From assembly GCA_029883255.1 (NCBI GenBank), contig JAOUJL010000060.1, positions 1 through 7,869 of the forward strand: DNA of 7,869 bases, in the 5' to 3' direction. The notes beneath the pieces were generated by a model, which worked only from the letters and a program-made list of their open reading frames with translations, made no database searches and was not told where the DNA came from. Every line of letters starts with the position of its first letter. Position 1 is the stretch's first letter. The translations under genes and the position numbers were made by a program. Positions 5,927-7,869 of this stretch are shown here, piece by piece. The stretch is from Candidatus Bathyarchaeota archaeon. Its GTDB lineage: Archaea; Thermoproteota; Bathyarchaeia; Bathyarchaeales; Bathyarchaeaceae.

Positions 5927-5978
5927 TTTGGTTACCGAAAGAAAAAATTTTTTGGTTACCAAATAGGCAAAGCTGAAA
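5927..5978. repeat. Hairpin module 3 (GGTTACC pair)
   Basis: GGTTACC occurs at 5930-5936 and 5954-5960, 24 bp apart, with spacer GAAAGAAAAAATTTTTT. TTTGGT (5927-5932) pairs with ACCAAA (5958-5963), and inner ACC with GGT. The arms differ from module 2 on both sides in a pairing-preserving way, while the A/T loop and the GCTGAAA tail (5972-5978) are kept. Confidence 0.75.
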
Positions 5979-6026
5979 TTTTAGGCGGTTTCTTAGATAC
6001 GTTGGTTAAAGCCTGGTATAAACACG

Positions 6027-6070
6027 CGTGTTGTTGTTTGTGGTGCAGATTTTTTATGAATAACAACACG
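6027..6070. repeat. Inverted repeat CGTGTTGTT / AACAACACG
   Basis: CGTGTTGTT (6027-6035) pairs perfectly with AACAACACG (6062-6070). G-T pairs and two further A-T pairs extend the stem inward to about 14 positions. The loop contains TTTTTT. It resembles the GTT-rich hairpin at 5557-5599. Confidence 0.6.
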
Positions 6071-6119
6071 TAGGCCAACACGTTTAAGTTTCATTTCAAG
6101 CTTAGCAGGTTAGGTTTGA

Positions 6120-6163
6120 AAGTAGTAGTCCGCCAAAAACATAGGAACCATGTACTACTACTT
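6120..6163. repeat. Inverted repeat AAGTAGTAGT / ACTACTACTT
   Basis: Ten bases (6120-6129) pair perfectly with 6154-6163 across a 24-nt loop. It is the third hairpin here with a trinucleotide-repeat stem and lies just upstream of the surface-protein remnant. Confidence 0.6.
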
Positions 6164-6208
6164 CTACGCAGAGCCTGCTCACGCGTTGAGAGCTCCTTAT
6201 CGAGAGGA

Positions 6209-6470
6209 GATTCAAACAAGACTTGGGACGATGGCTATCCTTTCGGCGGCAACTACTGGTGTGACTATGAGGAAAAATATCCCCTTGCAGAGGAGCTGGA
6301 TGGTTCAAGTATCTGGGACGCACCATACGTCATCGATGAAAACAATGTAGATAACTATCCAATAGTTCCAGAGTTTACACCACTCATCATTCATATCATT
6401 ATTTATAATCGCAACATTACTATCAGTCACTCTCTCTCACAAAAGAAAGTCAACCAGATATCTCTACTAA
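6209..6470 (+). pseudogene. Truncated, frameshifted C-terminal end of a beta-helix (NosD-like) surface protein
   Basis: From 6209 the frame reads DSNKTWDDGYPFGGNYWCDY, then AEELDGSSIWDAPYVIDENN and VDNYPIVPEF. These are the words that end many archaeal secreted right-handed beta-helix (NosD / pectate-lyase-like) proteins. Family members would continue from PEF into a membrane anchor and a basic tail. Here the frame breaks after PEFTPLI: moving forward one base near 6389 gives FISLFIIATLLSVTLSHKRK and a stop at 6468-6470, the expected anchor. A single extra base therefore explains the shift. Upstream of 6209 the homology stops abruptly in all frames and no beta-helix repeats are seen, so the body of the gene is missing. 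An open frame does begin at an ATG at 6116, but its first 31 residues look random. It is probably not functional. Confidence 0.72.
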
Positions 6471-6543
6471 TAACATATCCATGAAATCAAGTATTCTTAC
6501 ACAACATCTAAAATGAACCAGAAGAGATAATGAAGGATTTAAA

Positions 6544-6555
6544 AGCGCGCGCGCT
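6544..6555. repeat. Alternating GC palindrome
   Basis: AGCGCGCGCGCT is a perfect 12-bp palindrome of alternating purine-pyrimidine, a Z-DNA-prone tract in otherwise A/T-rich DNA. It lies 15 bp from the right direct repeat. Confidence 0.6.
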
Positions 6556-6569
6556 AGATTAAGCTGTAC

Positions 6570-6626
6570 CGCAAAAGAAAATAGCGAAACCTTCACGTAA
6601 AATCGCTAATCTTTCTCTTTAAGGTT
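6570..6626. repeat. Right copy of the direct repeat (att-like), inside the Toprim gene 3' end
   Basis: These 57 bp match 4289-4344 in direct orientation. They cover the last ten or eleven codons and stop of the Toprim gene plus 23 nt of its 3' flank. The distance between copies is 2281 bp. The gene is intact at this copy, as expected if integration regenerated the target's end. Confidence 0.8.
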
Positions 6627-7057
6627 TCCATGTAAGTGGCCAAACCTTCAATGTCTTTGACTTCTTTTCCCACAAGTCCTGAGAGTTTAGTCCAAAATGT
6701 GAGGTTGGGCTTTATTTTTGCCTTTTCTATGTTTTGTTTCAGGCGTTTTGTCCATTCTTTTCCTCTTCTGTCGAAATCCAATAACAGGATAACTTCTTGT
6801 ACCCCGCTTTTCTCCACTTCAGAGATGACATCTAGAAGAGATCTTCCACCTGTTTTTGCGGATATTATTTTTCCTTTCACAGCCAACGCCCTTAGTGTTT
6901 CGATGTCGTTTTTGCCTTCCACGATTATGGGTGTTCCCTTTGCAGATTCTTTAGCTAAACGTTCTAGAAGTCGCAGAATTTTTTCTTCTTTCTCTTTAAT
7001 GCGTGTTGACAAGGCTTTTACCTGGTTGTTTCGGCGTTTTTGATGGCGTTTAGGCAT
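6593..7057 (-). CDS. Small Toprim-domain protein
   Basis: This is an archaeal small Toprim protein of the ribonuclease M5 / primase-like group. The Toprim fold binds Mg2+ for phosphodiester chemistry; the substrate of this protein is not known from sequence. An N-terminal charged helix (LSTRIKEKEEKILRLLERL, 16-34) precedes the domain. Motif 1 is PIIVEGKNDIETLRAL with Glu47, and motif 2 is VILLLDFDRRGKEW with Asp94 and Asp96. The tail is KDIEGLATYMETLKRKI. With the ATG at 7057 it overlaps tyrS by 40 nt, and its first 15 codons read across the tyrS 3' end. A TTG at 7012, preceded by AGGT seven bases before it, would give 139 aa and may be the true start. Either way it is likely translationally coupled to tyrS. 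Its 3' end is the target copy of the direct repeat. Confidence 0.88.
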   Translation of the reverse strand: MPKRHQKRRNNQVKALSTRIKEKEEKILRLLERLAKESAKGTPIIVEGKNDIETLRALAVKGKIISAKTGGRSLLDVISEVEKSGVQEVILLLDFDRRGKEWTKRLKQNIEKAKIKPNLTFWTKLSGLVGKEVKDIEGLATYMETLKRKISDFT

Positions 7058-7869
7058 TCTCTTGCTTCTCTGATGTTTTCGAAATACCTTCTGACGGGTT
7101 CAAGGATTACCGCTAGTTCGTCTGCCAACGCGTTTTTGAGGTCCTGCGGATGTAGGTCTCCGCGCTTGTAAGCTGTTTTTAACTCTTGGAAACTCTGGTA
7201 CTCTGCTGTGCCGCCGTATTTGGCTGGTCGATTAACTGTGAATGTTTCGTTTTCTCTGAAGATTATGTGTTTGCAGATGTCTAGGATCGGGTTGAACTCT
7301 ATTGTTTTTTCTGGACAGAAGGCCTTAGTGATTTTCTGTTTTATTTCTTGTGGTGAATCGTAGATGAACACGCAGGTTTCGGGCTTGCTCTTGGACATTT
7401 TGGCCGATGCGACGGCTTCTTTTTCTTTGCCTTCGGGAATCGGCCACACTGCTGGCTTTTCTAGTCCTTGTAATAGATGGTGGTGGACGCAAACAGGTTT
7501 CCAGAATCCAAGTTTTTCGCCTAGTTCCCTCGCTACGACGTTTCCTTTGCGCTGGTCCATGCCCAACTGGCAGATTTTGACTTCCATGTGGAATATGTCT
7601 GCCACCTGCATGGGTGTATAGAGGAAGTCTGAGACGTAGTGGGCTTCTGTTTCTTTTCTTCCGGCGATTTCTAGGGTTCGTCTCGTTCTTGCTATCGTGA
7701 GGTTCTTGGCGGTCATGATGGTTTTGGCCCAGTAGCTTAGGTTGTTGTAGAGCTTGTCTGAGTATATGAACTCGACTTTGTCTTCTGGGACGCCTAGGGC
7801 TATCCATGAGTGCTTGAAGAGGTCGGCCGCTGTTCTGATCAGTTCTAGGTTGCCGCCTAGTTTGTTGTT
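7018..7869 (-). CDS. tyrS: Tyrosyl-tRNA synthetase, archaeal type, lacking its N-terminus in this window
   Basis: This class I enzyme charges tRNA-Tyr in the cytosol. The last 283 residues are present; the start and HIGH-type motif lie past the right edge. The Tyr-pocket residues known from Methanocaldococcus TyrRS are all kept in LYTPMQVADI and LGMDQRKGN: Tyr (7618-7620), Gln (7606-7608), Asp (7597-7599) and the later Gln (7552-7554). The KMSKSK loop is at 7384-7401. The C-terminal signature LHPQDLKNALADELAVILEP matches archaeal TyrRS. An insertion of about 15 residues separates GLEKP from KMSKS, as in longer archaeal forms. TrpRS was considered because the two are sister enzymes, but these pocket residues and the C-terminus favour TyrRS. 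The stop overlaps the Toprim reading frame. Confidence 0.93.
   Translation of the reverse strand, partial: NNKLGGNLELIRTAADLFKHSWIALGVPEDKVEFIYSDKLYNNLSYWAKTIMTAKNLTIARTRRTLEIAGRKETEAHYVSDFLYTPMQVADIFHMEVKICQLGMDQRKGNVVARELGEKLGFWKPVCVHHHLLQGLEKPAVWPIPEGKEKEAVASAKMSKSKPETCVFIYDSPQEIKQKITKAFCPEKTIEFNPILDICKHIIFRENETFTVNRPAKYGGTAEYQSFQELKTAYKRGDLHPQDLKNALADELAVILEPVRRYFENIREARECLNAIKNAETTR

Noticed and set aside
5737..5978. CRISPR-like array
   Set aside because: The repeated words differ from module to module and occur only in pairs; there are no unique 30-40 bp spacers and no cas genes.
6102..6326. Minus-strand open frame of 74 codons
   Set aside because: It is antisense to the surface-protein remnant and has no recognisable motifs.
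7018..7869. Tryptophanyl-tRNA synthetase
   Set aside because: The KMSKS loop fits both enzymes, but the Tyr-pocket residues Tyr, Gln, Asp, Gln and the LHPQDLKNALADEL signature match archaeal TyrRS.

Overview
The window looks archaeal. The tyrosyl-tRNA synthetase is the short archaeal type with a KMSKS loop. It sits among a tetrahedral-aminopeptidase-like M42 peptidase, a free-standing AlaX editing protein, a small Toprim protein, archaeal TATA-like boxes about 25 nt before plausible transcription starts, and Shine-Dalgarno words of the GGTGA / GAGGT type. A decayed surface-protein tail carrying GGNYW and PYVIDENN words resembles beta-helix proteins common in uncultured archaea such as Bathyarchaeia. 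That lineage guess is inference.

Layout. Positions 1-3169 hold four minus-strand genes: a partial M42 aminopeptidase, alaX, a TatD-type nuclease, and an unrecognised membrane-anchored Trp- and Cys-containing protein. A divergent promoter region of about 300 bp separates them from a plus-strand alpha/beta hydrolase (3479-4282). At the right end, minus-strand tyrS (partial, 7018-7869) overlaps a Toprim gene (6593-7057) as a probable two-gene operon. Most of these are housekeeping: tRNA charging, proofreading of mischarged tRNA-Ala, peptide breakdown and nucleic-acid processing.

The unusual part is 4289-6626, between the hydrolase and the Toprim gene. The same 56-57 bp sequence lies at both ends in direct orientation (49 of 57 aligned columns identical). 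At the right end it is the last codons, stop and 23 nt of 3' flank of the Toprim gene. At the left end it is a detached copy still encoding TLKRKIDDST-stop. This is the pattern expected of an element integrated into the 3' end of a gene, which regenerates that end and leaves a displaced copy at the far boundary. Between the repeats are a ParB-like helix-turn-helix remnant with in-frame stops, one intact 111-aa helical protein gene, a dense run of hairpins, three variants of a conserved hairpin whose arms change together, and a truncated, frameshifted surface-protein tail. No integrase is visible. I read it as a decayed or non-autonomous integrated element; that reading is inferred from the repeats and their placement.
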